This document shows, piece after piece, positions 1 to 7,550 of a stretch of 35,329 bases of DNA. Each line of letters starts with the position of its first letter. The first letter of the stretch is position 1. Made by a program: the position numbers and the translations under genes. Source of the DNA: an uncultured Ruminococcus sp. (GTDB lineage Bacteria > Bacillota > Clostridia > Oscillospirales > Acutalibacteraceae); contig CADAYK010000005.1 of NCBI GenBank assembly GCA_902792105.1, positions 1 to 35,329 of the forward strand, written 5' to 3'. The notes beneath the pieces were generated by a model that was not told the DNA's origin, searched no databases, and worked only from the letters and a program-made list of their open reading frames with translations.

Positions 1-14
1 TGACGAATTGCCAT
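1..14 (-). CDS. Start of probable ACT-domain protein (partial)
   Basis: Only the first four codons are inside the window: an ATG on the minus strand at 12-14 reading M-A-I-R, preceded by GGAGAAAGGAAATAATT, a good ribosome site. It begins 26 bases after the paaK stop, in the same direction, so it is probably the last gene of the iorA-iorB-paaK operon. In related Clostridia that position is commonly an ACT-domain amino-acid-binding protein starting M-A-(V/I)-(K/R)-Q. The product name therefore rests on context; the sequence itself shows only a start. Confidence 0.35.
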
Positions 15-39
15 AATTATTTCCTTTCTCCGGTTAATA

Positions 40-1280
40 TCAGTCGTGAAGCTTGCGCTTGTCGATTACGCGGACAGCCTTGCCTTCGCTGCGTACAATG
101 GTCTTGGGCGGAACAAGGTGAACCTTGGGGCCGATGCCGATCATGGTGCGCATTGCGGATTCAAGCTTTCTTTCCTTCTTCTGGTTTTCCGATACGATAT
201 CGGAGAACTTGTCGGGCGTAAGCTCAACGTTGATGTCAAGGGTGTCGCTGTTGTTTTTACGGTCAACAATGATCTGATAGTTCGGTGTGTAGCCCTCGTT
301 GAGAAGCACGGTTTCGATCTGGCTCGGGAACACGTTAACGCCGCGAATGATCATCATGTCGTCGCTTCTGCCCATGGGCTTGCTCATCTTGATGTGAGTT
401 CTGCCGCAGGGGCATTTTTCGCGTCTGAGCACGCAGATGTCGCGCGTTCTGTAGCGAAGCAGCGGAAACGCTTCTTTGTCGAGCGCGGTGAATACAAGCT
501 CGCCCTTGCTGCCCTCGGGAAGCACCTCGCCTGTGTCGGGGTCGATGATTTCGGCGTAGAAATGATCCTCGTTGATGTGCATTCCCGACTGTTCGCTGCA
601 CTCGAACGCAACGCCGGGGCCGCTGGTTTCGGTAAGTCCGTAAATATCGTAAGCCTTGATTCCGAGGCTTTTTTCAATATTATGACGCATTTCCTCTGTC
701 CAGGGCTCGGCTCCGAAGATTCCTGCCTTAAGCTTGTTATCCTCGGGCTTATAGCCGTGCTCGGCAAGAGTTTCGCCGATGTACGCCGCGTAGGACGGCG
801 TGCAGCAAAGGATCGTTGAACCCAAGTCCATCATAAACTGGATTTGGCGTTCGGTGTTGCCTGACGACATGGGAAGCGTAAGGCAGCCGACCTTGTGCGA
901 ACCGCCGTGAAGTCCGGCGCCGCCTGTGAACAGACCGTAGCCGTAGCAAACCTGGCAAACATCGTCCTCGGTACCGCCTGCCGCAACGATCGCTCTGGCG
1001 GTGCAGTCCTCCCAAAGGTCAACGTCATGCTGGGTGTAGAAAGCCACAACGCGCTTGCCTGTGGTGCCGGAGAATCCGCCTTTGACAAAAACGGAAGCTT
1101 TTTAATGTCGTCAACGCTCTTGATGTCCTCGGGCTTTACACCCTTTTTGTCCATTAAATCACGGTAATACGGAACGTTATCGTATACGTGCCTGACCTGC
1201 TTCACGATTTTTTCGTTCTGAATTTTCAGAATTTCCTCATGCGAAGCGGTTTCAATTTCGGGCTGAAAATACCTGCCCAT
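40..1280 (-). pseudogene. paaK: Phenylacetate-CoA ligase, frame-disrupted
   Basis: This is an AMP-forming arylacetate-CoA ligase (PaaK family), which would activate phenylacetate or indoleacetate-type acids with ATP and CoA. The N-terminal 69 residues (1280 down to about 1074) end in K-L-P-F-L-S-K-A-D. The rest continues in another frame from about 1085 and carries the P-loop SGTTGKR, the Y-G-L-T-E motif, the R-Y-R-T-R-D motif, GRSDDMMIIRGVNVFPSQ and a C-terminal lysine region. Family members have roughly 23 residues between the K-A-D and S-G-T-T-G segments; here almost all are missing and the frame shifts, which fits a deletion of about 67 bases. The ATG at 1278-1280 follows GGAGTGATTACCC. 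It lies 61 bases after iorB. Unless the deletion is an assembly error, the enzyme is not made whole; the 335-residue downstream frame could start only at GTG 1047, inside the ATP-binding domain. Confidence 0.87.
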
Positions 1281-1341
1281 GGGTAATCACTCCTTTATTT
1301 TTTATTCCTCTATAATACCCAGCTATAAAGTTATAGCCAAA

Positions 1342-1914
1342 TTAAAAATTATACCCAAGCTCAAAAGCCTTTAAATTTACTTCAACAAACTGAGGCTTTA
1401 CTGTGTTTTTGATTGCCTCGATCCATTTTTCCTTTTCAATATGGAAATACTTTGCGAGTCTGCCCATGAGCACAATGTTTACGCTCCTGGCGTTTCCTGC
1501 CTGCTGAGCAAGCGACAGCGCGTCGATCTCGTCAACGAACACGCCCTTGTCCTTAAGCTCGTCGAGCACGTTTTCGGGATATTTCGCCGCGCCTGTGATT
1601 ACGGGCATGGGGTCGATCATCTGCGAATTGACTATGATCTTTCCGTCCTTCTTGAGGTTTTCGGCGTAACGCGCCGCCTCGATTTTCTCGAACGAGATTA
1701 TATAATCCGCCTCACCTTTTGAGATAACGGGCGAATAAACCTTGCTGCCGAAGCGCACATAGGTTACGACCGAACCGCCGCGCTGGCTCATTCCGTGAAC
1801 CTCGCTTACCTTAACGTCGTAGCCCTCGCCGACAAGAAGCGCGCCCAAGAGCTTGCTTGCAAGGAGACTTCCCTGACCGCCTACGCCGACGATCATTACA
1901 TTTTTTGTGTCCAT
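1342..1914 (-). CDS. iorB: Indolepyruvate ferredoxin oxidoreductase beta subunit
   Basis: This is the small (gamma/beta-type) subunit of indolepyruvate:ferredoxin oxidoreductase, 190 residues, cytoplasmic. With IorA it oxidatively decarboxylates aryl pyruvates from aromatic amino acids to aryl-acetyl-CoA, passing electrons to ferredoxin. The start motif V-G-V-G-G-Q-G-S-L-L-A-S and the segment S-E-V-H-G-M-S-Q-R-G-G-S are hallmarks of the family. I chose the ATG at 1912-1914 because AAAGGAGACAG lies just upstream and it falls one base after the iorA stop; a longer reading frame up to 1995 lies wholly inside iorA and has no family similarity. Spacing indicates tight co-transcription and coupled translation with iorA. 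Confidence 0.93.
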   Translation of the reverse strand: MDTKNVMIVGVGGQGSLLASKLLGALLVGEGYDVKVSEVHGMSQRGGSVVTYVRFGSKVYSPVISKGEADYIISFEKIEAARYAENLKKDGKIIVNSQMIDPMPVITGAAKYPENVLDELKDKGVFVDEIDALSLAQQAGNARSVNIVLMGRLAKYFHIEKEKWIEAIKNTVKPQFVEVNLKAFELGYNF

Positions 1915-1915
1915 A

Positions 1916-3652
1916 TTATCTGTCTCCTTTCTCGATCGCGTCGAACTTGCAAAGCTGTGTGCAAACGTCGCAGCCCACGCACTGTGTAAAGTCAATGTGT
2001 GCCTTTTTATCCTTAATGCTTATTGCGGGGCAGCCGAGCTTCATGCACTGTCGGCAGCCTACGCATTTGTCTGTGTTAACCTTGACGGGCGGCTTAGCCT
2101 TAACATATTTAAGGAGCATGCACGGTCTGCGCGAGATAATTACGCTCGGCTCCTCTGCCTTAAGCTCCTCCAAAATAGCCTGTTCGCACTCTTGGAGATC
2201 ATAGGGATCTACTACTCTTACGCGCTCGATTCCGATTGAACGGCAAAGCGCCTCAAGATTTACCGCGAGCGCCGGGTCGCCCTTGATATTGTATCCCGTG
2301 GTGGGGTTCTGCTGATGGCCTGTCATGCCGGTGATTGAGTTATCAAGAATTATAACGGTTGAGTTTGAACCGTTGTAAGCAACGTTTACAAGACCTGTCA
2401 TGCCCGAATGCATAAAGGTTGAGTCGCCGATTACGCAAACGGTGTTTTTCTCGCTGTCCTCGCCGCCTGCTTTATTAAAGCCGTGGAGTCCCGAAACCGA
2501 AGCGCCCATGCAGAGCGTTGAATCGAGAGCGAACAGCGGAGCCGCCGAACCCAGTGTGTAGCAGCCGATGTCGCCAAGGCAGGTGATTTTGTGCTTGGCA
2601 AGCGTATAGAACAGGCCTCTGTGCGGACAGCCTGCGCACATTACGGGCGGACGCACGGGAACCGGGGTATCGAGCGTAACGTTTTCGGGCTGGTCAAGTC
2701 CGAAAGCCGCGCGGATGGTCGTCTGGTTATATTCGCCGATCGGCGGGAACATAGCTTTGCCTGTGCACTCAACTCCGATAGAATTGAGGTGGCTTTCGAT
2801 TATGCCGTCGAGCTCCTCAACAACAAAAAGCTTGTCAACCTTTGAGGCAAAGTCTTTGATTATTTCTACGGGAAGCGGATTAACGAGTCCGAGCTTTAAC
2901 ACCGAAACGCTGTCGCCGAACACCTCTTTAACATACTGATAGCAGGTGCCGGAGCAGATTATTCCCTTTTCGGTTCCGCCGAACTCAACGCGGTTTAAGG
3001 GGCTTGTTTCGCCCAGCTTTGCAAGCTTTGCGGTGCGTTCCTCAACAAAGGGATGGCGGCGGATCGCGTTTGCCGGAGCCATTATGTATTTTTGGGGATT
3101 CTTTTCATAGGGCGGAAGCTCGCGTTCAACTCTGTCCTCAAGCTCAACAGCCGCCTGTGAGTGAGCTATTCTTGTGCACATACGCACGATCACGGGGGTG
3201 TCGAATTCCTCCGAAATCTCAAACGCCTCCTTTACAAACTGCTTTGCCTCGGCTGAGTCGGCAGGTTCAAGCATGGGAACCTTTGCGGCTATTGCATAGT
3301 GGCGCGAATCCTGCTCGTTCTGCGAAGAATGCATTGCCGGGTCGTCGGCTACGAAAATTACCATTCCGCCGTTTACGCCGGTGTATGACAACGTGAAGAG
3401 CGGATCGGCTGCAACGTTAAGTCCGACATGCTTCATAGCGCACGCGCTGCGTACTCCGCGCAGCGAAGCTCCGAAAGCTACCTCGGTGGCTACCTTTTCG
3501 TTCGGCGCCCATTCGCAGTAGATCTCGTCATATTTAGCGGCAAACTCGGTGATTTCGGTGGATGGCGTGCCGGGATAGCTTGAAACTACCTTAACGCCTG
3601 CTTCATAAAGGCCTCTTGCGACAGCCTCGTTTCCTAACATTAACTTTTTCAC
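1916..3652 (-). CDS. iorA: Indolepyruvate ferredoxin oxidoreductase alpha subunit
   Basis: This is the large thiamine-diphosphate subunit, 578 residues, usual length. The N-terminal pyrimidine-binding-type domain begins L-G-N-E-A-V-A-R-G and contains S-S-Y-P-G-T-P-S-T-E-I. The ThDP-binding region lies around residues 359-440, with G-D-I-G-C-Y-T-L-G, then G-D-S-T-F and L-D-N-S. The C-terminal 50 residues hold two 4Fe-4S clusters: C-V-G-C-R-Q-C then C-P, and C-V-G-C-D-V-C then C-K. The start is GTG at 3650-3652, with GGAGG ten bases upstream; a nearby ATG is out of frame. It is the first gene of the operon with iorB and paaK, behind the promoter at 3722-3750. Together they suggest fermentation of aromatic amino acids. 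Confidence 0.95.
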   Translation of the reverse strand: MKKLMLGNEAVARGLYEAGVKVVSSYPGTPSTEITEFAAKYDEIYCEWAPNEKVATEVAFGASLRGVRSACAMKHVGLNVAADPLFTLSYTGVNGGMVIFVADDPAMHSSQNEQDSRHYAIAAKVPMLEPADSAEAKQFVKEAFEISEEFDTPVIVRMCTRIAHSQAAVELEDRVERELPPYEKNPQKYIMAPANAIRRHPFVEERTAKLAKLGETSPLNRVEFGGTEKGIICSGTCYQYVKEVFGDSVSVLKLGLVNPLPVEIIKDFASKVDKLFVVEELDGIIESHLNSIGVECTGKAMFPPIGEYNQTTIRAAFGLDQPENVTLDTPVPVRPPVMCAGCPHRGLFYTLAKHKITCLGDIGCYTLGSAAPLFALDSTLCMGASVSGLHGFNKAGGEDSEKNTVCVIGDSTFMHSGMTGLVNVAYNGSNSTVIILDNSITGMTGHQQNPTTGYNIKGDPALAVNLEALCRSIGIERVRVVDPYDLQECEQAILEELKAEEPSVIISRRPCMLLKYVKAKPPVKVNTDKCVGCRQCMKLGCPAISIKDKKAHIDFTQCVGCDVCTQLCKFDAIEKGDR

Positions 3653-3721
3653 TTACCATTATCCTCCAATTACAGCGGCAGCATAACAGGCTCTTACCGC
3701 TTTAATTTCATAATTAATAGA

Positions 3722-3750
3722 ATTATATCACACTTCCCCGCAAAATACAA
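3722..3750 (-). promoter_or_regulatory. Promoter of the ior operon
   Basis: On the minus strand TTGTAT (3745-3750) and TATAAT (3722-3727) are separated by 17 bases, about 70 bases upstream of the iorA GTG. This is a sigma-A-type promoter with a perfect -10. The leader of about 60 bases contains only a weak inverted repeat (AGCGG/CCGCT), with no recognisable riboswitch. Confidence 0.65.
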
Positions 3751-3754
3751 GTAT

Positions 3755-3863
3755 TTTACTTCGCGTACTTAACGTTTGGTTTTTTGGTAACGTTTGGCGT
3801 TTCGCGAGACAGAATAGAAATAAATCAAGCTGTGAGGGCAATGGAAACGACGTTTGGCTTTAT
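3755..3863 (+). repeat. Dispersed intergenic repeat, copy A
   Basis: This noncoding stretch is closely similar to 19843-19951 in the same orientation. The best conserved core runs from TTTCGCGAGA through AGAATAGAAATAAATCAAG and CTGTGAGGGCAATGG to ACGTTTG, with only a few substitutions. Outside the core, TTTACTTCGCG is shared but the middle has diverged. Both copies lie upstream of plus-strand operons. I see no reading frame or terminal inverted repeat in it. Its identity is unknown. Confidence 0.7.
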
Positions 3864-3887
3864 CGGCTCTCTGACTTATGTTTGTTT

Positions 3888-3918
3888 TCAGCTTTGAGGG
3901 CAATGGGAACGGCGTTGG
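3888..3918 (+). repeat. Truncated second copy of the dispersed repeat
   Basis: TCAGCTTTGAGGGCAATGGG followed by AACGGCGTTGG repeats the end of copy A (TCAAGCTGTGAGGGCAATGG, then AAACGACGTTTGG) about 60 bases downstream. It suggests a partial tandem duplication of the repeat's 3' end. Confidence 0.5.
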
Positions 3919-4030
3919 ATATTAGATGTTCTCACTGTAAAATGCGTCGAACCCTACAAATAATCAAACCGTCCATATTAATACATCCGGGAACAGGAGT
4001 GTTTTTCCCAATATATCTGCCCGACCGAAA

Positions 4031-4093
4031 CTATCCACTATCCACTATCCACTATCCACTGACCACTAACCACTATCCACTGACCGCTGACAG
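4031..4093 (+). repeat. Seven-base tandem repeat (CTATCCA)n
   Basis: Nine consecutive heptamers are present. Units 1-4 and 7 are exact CTATCCA; the others are CTGACCA, CTAACCA, CTGACCG and CTGACAG. The array sits about 20 bases upstream of the promoter at 4113-4141. The unit is not a multiple of three and lies outside any credible gene, so it is a noncoding microsatellite-like array, possibly variable in length between strains. Confidence 0.85.
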
Positions 4094-4112
4094 TCAAACT
4101 CTCAAAAAAACG

Positions 4113-4141
4113 TTGATTAGCCGCGCTTTTTATGTTAGAAT
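4113..4141 (+). promoter_or_regulatory. Promoter of the 4171-7505 operon
   Basis: TTGATT (4113-4118) and TAGAAT (4136-4141) are 17 bases apart, and the first start codon of the operon follows 29 bases later. The match to the sigma-A consensus is moderate. Confidence 0.5.
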
Positions 4142-4170
4142 TATAACATAGAAAGCATGGAGGTGAAAGA

Positions 4171-5226
4171 TTGAAAAAAGGCAATTTATTGGGATTGATT
4201 TACTTTATTGTACATTTTTTCGTTGAGGTCTGTTCATTTTATGTAGTTACGTCTTACACGCAAAGCGAATATGTTTGGGTACTGATGCTCATTTACGACT
4301 TTTTGGCGTTTGTTCCGCAGGGCTTTTTCGGCTTTTTGCGCGACAGGGGAATCAAAATAAACTTCGCGCTTTGGGGAACGGTTCTCACCTCACTTTCGCT
4401 TGTTATGATGATATTTTCGCTTAACGCGTTTTTGATCGTCGCAACGGTATCCGTCGGCAACTGTCTTGTTCACATTCACGGCGCCGAGCTCACCCTGCGG
4501 CAATCTGCCGGAAAAATGACTCCGGCGGCTGTGTTTGTCGCGGGCGGTTCGTTTGGCCTGATTACGGGAAAGCTGCTGTGCACATCGGGCGTTCCGGCTG
4601 CTGTTGTGCTGGGGATCAACCTTTTGAGCTTTATTCCGGTAATTATCGGCGAAAAATTCAACAGCGGCGACGGCGAAGAAAACCTTGCGAAATACAACTT
4701 CGCAACCACCAAGCTTAACGCGGCGTCGGTTATCGCGCTTGCGGTTTTTGTGGTGGCGGTAAGGTCGTTTATGGGCTACGGGATACCGACAACATGGAAC
4801 AAAACCGTTATCCAAAACATTGCGCTTTACTGCTTTATGGGGCTTGGCAAGGCGCTGGGCGGTGTTTTGATCGACAAGATCGGGATCCGCAAAACCTCGC
4901 TTATCAGCACGATAGTCGCGCTTCCGTTTTTGCTTTTCGGCGCTGATCTGATGGCGGTTTCGCTGATTGGAATAATGTTTTTCAGCATGACCATGGCGGT
5001 TACTCTGGCGCTGATCGTTTCACGGATACAGAGCCGTCCGGGAATTGCTTTCGGTTTTACCACAATAGGACTGTTTTTGGGCTTTGTTCCGCTGTTTTTT
5101 GTAAGGATTCGCTCGGTGTTCGTCAACTGTGTTATAATAACCGTGCTGACGGTTGTATGTGTGATCATACTGACATTGATCTGCGCCAAAGAAAACACTG
5201 AAAAGCATCCGGGAGGTCAGCAATGA
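4171..5226 (+). CDS. MFS-like membrane transporter
   Basis: A 351-residue integral membrane protein with about 11 hydrophobic helices. It looks like a divergent, slightly short major facilitator superfamily member. The short loops F-L-R-D-R-G (near residue 55) and G-G-V-L-I-D-K-I-G-I-R-K-T (near residue 230) sit where the two MFS 'motif A' loops fall, giving two halves. The substrate cannot be told. Translation starts at TTG (4171-4173) behind GGAGGTGAAAGA, and the next gene's ATG overlaps its TGA stop. It is the first gene of a five-gene operon whose other members are mostly small membrane proteins. A GtrA- or permease-like protein of another family is possible, but the loop motifs favour MFS. 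Confidence 0.7.
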   Translation: MKKGNLLGLIYFIVHFFVEVCSFYVVTSYTQSEYVWVLMLIYDFLAFVPQGFFGFLRDRGIKINFALWGTVLTSLSLVMMIFSLNAFLIVATVSVGNCLVHIHGAELTLRQSAGKMTPAAVFVAGGSFGLITGKLLCTSGVPAAVVLGINLLSFIPVIIGEKFNSGDGEENLAKYNFATTKLNAASVIALAVFVVAVRSFMGYGIPTTWNKTVIQNIALYCFMGLGKALGGVLIDKIGIRKTSLISTIVALPFLLFGADLMAVSLIGIMFFSMTMAVTLALIVSRIQSRPGIAFGFTTIGLFLGFVPLFFVRIRSVFVNCVIITVLTVVCVIILTLICAKENTEKHPGGQQ

Positions 5227-5462
5227 AAATGTTTAATATTCAACTGTACGCAGACGCGGCTCTGCCGCAGATGACTCCCGGAGATGTACCCGATTTGGAG
5301 CTGTTGCTGCTGTTTTTGGTTGCCGGAGTTATCTGCATTTCGGCAATAGCAGTAACGATCGCTTTACTGATTTTTAACCGTAAAAAGAAAAACCGCGACT
5401 TATGCAGCGGCAAAGACGCGGAAAACATAAACAATATTACAAAGGATAAACAAGGAGAATAA
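5223..5462 (+). CDS. Small single-TM protein
   Basis: 79 residues, family not recognised. The N-terminal 25 residues (with A-D-A-A-L-P-Q-M-T-P-G-D) are probably outside the cell. One hydrophobic segment spans about residues 26-51, followed by N-R-K-K-K-N-R, so the charged 28-residue tail should be cytoplasmic by the positive-inside rule. It overlaps the transporter stop (ATGA) and has GGGAGGTCAGCA upstream, so it is translated. Its size and topology match the first half of the next protein, suggesting a partner or accessory subunit of the transporter. This role is inference. Confidence 0.7.
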   Translation: MKMFNIQLYADAALPQMTPGDVPDLELLLLFLVAGVICISAIAVTIALLIFNRKKKNRDLCSGKDAENINNITKDKQGE

Positions 5463-5465
5463 AAA

Positions 5466-6320
5466 ATGTTCAGAGAGTTTGTTTACAACACTGCCGACGC
5501 TATACTTCCGCCCACCGAATTTATTTTTGATTCCGGGAACGAGGATAACGAAAGCAGCAACACGGAAATACCCGATGAAACAGAAGCCGTGACCGAAGCG
5601 CCCGTAAAAACCGATCCTCCGGAAGCGGAAACCCAGCCGCCTGTTACCGGTTATGCTTCGGGCGGTGAAAGCAGTTATAACGACAACAGCTCCTCAAAAT
5701 CGGATGAACAGTCATCTAAGGAAAAAACCGAGACCACCAAAAAGCCCGAACCCACAACTGCTCAGCCCACGACAGACCCGCGGCAAAACACAACGGCGGC
5801 TACAGTTGCCTCCTCCTCTGCTGCCGTGAAAACCGACAAGGGCAACGACACCGTGCTTTGGATCGTGCTTTGGGTAGCGGTGGCTATTGCGGTCGCGGCA
5901 ATTGTCTCCACCGTAGTGCTTCTTGTTATCAGAGCAAGGTCAAAAAAGGCCGCGGCAAATAACCCTGACCAAAACGGATATCCCGGTCAAGGCGGCTACA
6001 ACCAAAACGACTACCCGAACCAAGGCGGCTACAACCAAAACAACTACCCGAACCAAGGCGGCTACAACCAAAACAATTATCCGAACCAAGGCGGCTACAA
6101 CCAAAACAATTACCCGAACCGGGGCGGCTACAACCAAAACAATTACCCGAACCAAGGCGGCTTCAACCAAAACAATTACCCGAACCAAGGCGGCTACAAC
6201 CAAAACAATTACCCGAACCAAGGCGGCTACAATCAAAGCAACTACCCGAACACGGATAATTCAACTAATACCGCCGGCCCCGAAGATTCAAACTACGGCG
6301 ACAATTTTAACAACAGATGA
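5466..6320 (+). CDS. Single-TM protein with Q/N/Y/G repeat tail
   Basis: 284 residues, family not recognised. Residues 20-125 are a Thr/Glu/Pro/Ser-rich stalk without a signal peptide. A hydrophobic helix spans about 129-155 and is followed by R-A-R-S-K-K, so the stalk is predicted outside and the tail inside. Residues 173-260 are eight copies of an 11-residue unit, consensus P-N-Q-G-G-Y-N-Q-N-N-Y. This low-complexity composition resembles prion-like or phase-separating sequences and is rare for a bacterial cytoplasmic tail. The ATG follows AAGGAGAATAAAAA three bases after the previous stop. An inverted topology, with the repeats outside, cannot be excluded. Its start codon and codon use fit the operon. 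Confidence 0.75.
   Translation: MFREFVYNTADAILPPTEFIFDSGNEDNESSNTEIPDETEAVTEAPVKTDPPEAETQPPVTGYASGGESSYNDNSSSKSDEQSSKEKTETTKKPEPTTAQPTTDPRQNTTAATVASSSAAVKTDKGNDTVLWIVLWVAVAIAVAAIVSTVVLLVIRARSKKAAANNPDQNGYPGQGGYNQNDYPNQGGYNQNNYPNQGGYNQNNYPNQGGYNQNNYPNRGGYNQNNYPNQGGFNQNNYPNQGGYNQNNYPNQGGYNQSNYPNTDNSTNTAGPEDSNYGDNFNNR
5982..6245 (+). repeat. Eight 33-bp in-frame tandem repeats
   Basis: Eight 33-base units encode the 11-residue repeat of the preceding protein. Most units are nearly identical at DNA level. The few differences include CAA to CGG giving N-R-G in unit 5, TAC to TTC in unit 6, and AAC to AGC in unit 8. The high identity points to recent unequal exchange or slippage, so copy number may vary between strains. 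Open frames on the other strand and in the shifted frame here are repeat artefacts. Confidence 0.9.
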
Positions 6321-6685
6321 ACAGCGGATTAATAGTTTCGCTTTTGGCAAGCCTGCTGCTTACCGTTGTAACCGAGCTTGCGGCGGCATGGCTGCTTAAG
6401 GTGAGGAAGCCTTCGGAATTGGTGTTTGTTATTCTTGCCAACTGTATTACAAATCCGGTTGTAAACGCGTGCTTTTATTTGCTGTTGTCCGAAACCTCCG
6501 AAATGGCTGTTACTGTTTTGGGACTTTTGTTTTTGGAAATCGCCGTGGCAGCAACCGAGTATGTATATTTCAGAATAACACTTAAGCAAAACAGGGTAAA
6601 CAAGCTTTTGCTGTCGGTTGTTTTGAACACGTCGTCGTTTTTATCGGGACTGATCGTCAGTATAGTTTTATTGTTGGTTATATAA
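6317..6685 (+). CDS. Four-TM membrane protein of unknown function
   Basis: 122 residues with four predicted transmembrane helices (about 3-26, 34-57, 63-85 and 95-121) and short loops. Polar residues inside helices (T-E-L in helix 1, N-C-I-T-N-P in helix 2, A-T-E-Y in helix 3) suggest a functional membrane core, not a simple anchor. Its ATG overlaps the previous TGA and has no clear ribosome site of its own, so it depends on translation of the repeat-tail gene. I do not recognise a named family. Confidence 0.7.
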   Translation: MNSGLIVSLLASLLLTVVTELAAAWLLKVRKPSELVFVILANCITNPVVNACFYLLLSETSEMAVTVLGLLFLEIAVAATEYVYFRITLKQNRVNKLLLSVVLNTSSFLSGLIVSIVLLLVI

Positions 6686-6707
6686 CAATTTTCAGGGAGT
6701 ATATTTT

Positions 6708-7505
6708 ATGGTTATTGATTTTCATACACACACTTTTCCCGACAAAATCGCGGAAAAAAGCATTTCGTTTCTTGAGCACAAGGGAGGGATCAAGGCGGTG
6801 TGCAGTGCCACACGATCCGCTCTTGCCGGGGTTATGAGCGGCGGCGGAGCGGATGTAAGCGTTGTTTTGCCGGTTGCCACAAGTCCCAAACAGGAGCACA
6901 CGATCAACTCGCTTTCGGCTGAGATCAACGGCAACGACAATATTTATTACTTTGGCGCTGTTCATCCCGGCTGTGAAAACGTTGAGGAAACTCTCGACTT
7001 TATTAAAGCTTCGGGACTTCGCGGAATTAAGCTTCATCCCGATTACCAAGGTGCTTATTTTGATGACGAAAGGTACATTAAAATCATTGCCGAGGCGGCA
7101 AAGCGCGGACTTTACATTGTTACACACGCCGGCGTTGACGTGGCTTATCCCGACGATGTTCACTGCACGCCGGACATGATTTTAACTGTTCTTGACCGCC
7201 TTGACGGCATTATTGACGGCAAACTGATTTTGGCACACATGGGCAGCTACGGACTGCCCGAGGAAGTGCTTTTGAAGCTGTGCGGCAGGAATGTTTTTAT
7301 GGACACCGCGGCTGTGCTTGATTTGTACCCCGAAAAATGCGCCGAGATCATAAAAAAGCACGGTGCGGACAAAATTTTGTTCGCGACCGATTCTCCGTGG
7401 AAAAGCCAAAAGGCTTATATTGAGCTGTTTAACTCGCTTGATATTCCAAGCGGCTGCAAGGAAAAAATCCTTTATAAAAACGGCAAAAATATTTTGCAGA
7501 TATAG
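6708..7505 (+). CDS. Amidohydrolase (amidohydrolase-2/TIM-barrel)
   Basis: 265 residues, a metal-dependent hydrolase or decarboxylase-type TIM barrel of the amidohydrolase-2 kind. Metal and active-site signatures appear in order: D-F-H-T-H-T-F-P at the start (HxH), G-I-K-L-H-P, T-H-A-G, L-A-H-M-G-S, and F-A-T-D-S-P-W near the end (the late Asp). The substrate is unknown. It is cytoplasmic with no signal peptide. GGGAGTATATTTT precedes the ATG, and it closes the five-gene membrane operon before the terminator at 7510. The pairing of a transporter at the front and a soluble hydrolase at the back suggests uptake and processing of a small molecule. Confidence 0.85.
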   Translation: MVIDFHTHTFPDKIAEKSISFLEHKGGIKAVCSATRSALAGVMSGGGADVSVVLPVATSPKQEHTINSLSAEINGNDNIYYFGAVHPGCENVEETLDFIKASGLRGIKLHPDYQGAYFDDERYIKIIAEAAKRGLYIVTHAGVDVAYPDDVHCTPDMILTVLDRLDGIIDGKLILAHMGSYGLPEEVLLKLCGRNVFMDTAAVLDLYPEKCAEIIKKHGADKILFATDSPWKSQKAYIELFNSLDIPSGCKEKILYKNGKNILQI

Positions 7506-7509
7506 TTTT

Positions 7510-7536
7510 GGGCGGTCATTGCGACCGCCCGTTTTA
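7510..7536 (+). terminator. Terminator of the 4171-7505 operon
   Basis: A perfect 8-bp GC-rich stem, GGGCGGTC / GACCGCCC, with loop ATTGC, is followed by GTTTTATTTC. There is no U-run on the opposite strand, so it serves the plus-strand operon only. Confidence 0.9.
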
Positions 7537-7550
7537 TTTCTTTATCAGAA

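Noticed and set aside
46..819. Plus-strand open frame of 257 codons over paaK
   Set aside because: The minus strand here is unmistakable PaaK; the plus frame has no family features.
3653..3720. Possible riboswitch in the iorA leader
   Set aside because: Only a weak AGCGG/CCGCT inverted repeat is visible; no T-box, terminator or known aptamer motif.
3882..4151. Plus-strand frame of 89 codons with Y-P-L-S-T-I-H-Y-P-L repeats
   Set aside because: The peptide repeats come from the noncoding heptamer array, whose unit is not a multiple of three; the frame also covers the promoter.
5923..6399. Overlapping frames with T-K-A-A-T-T-K-T repeats in the 33-bp array
   Set aside because: Any repeat with a unit divisible by three tends to stay open in several frames; the real frame is fixed by the TM segment and gene coupling.
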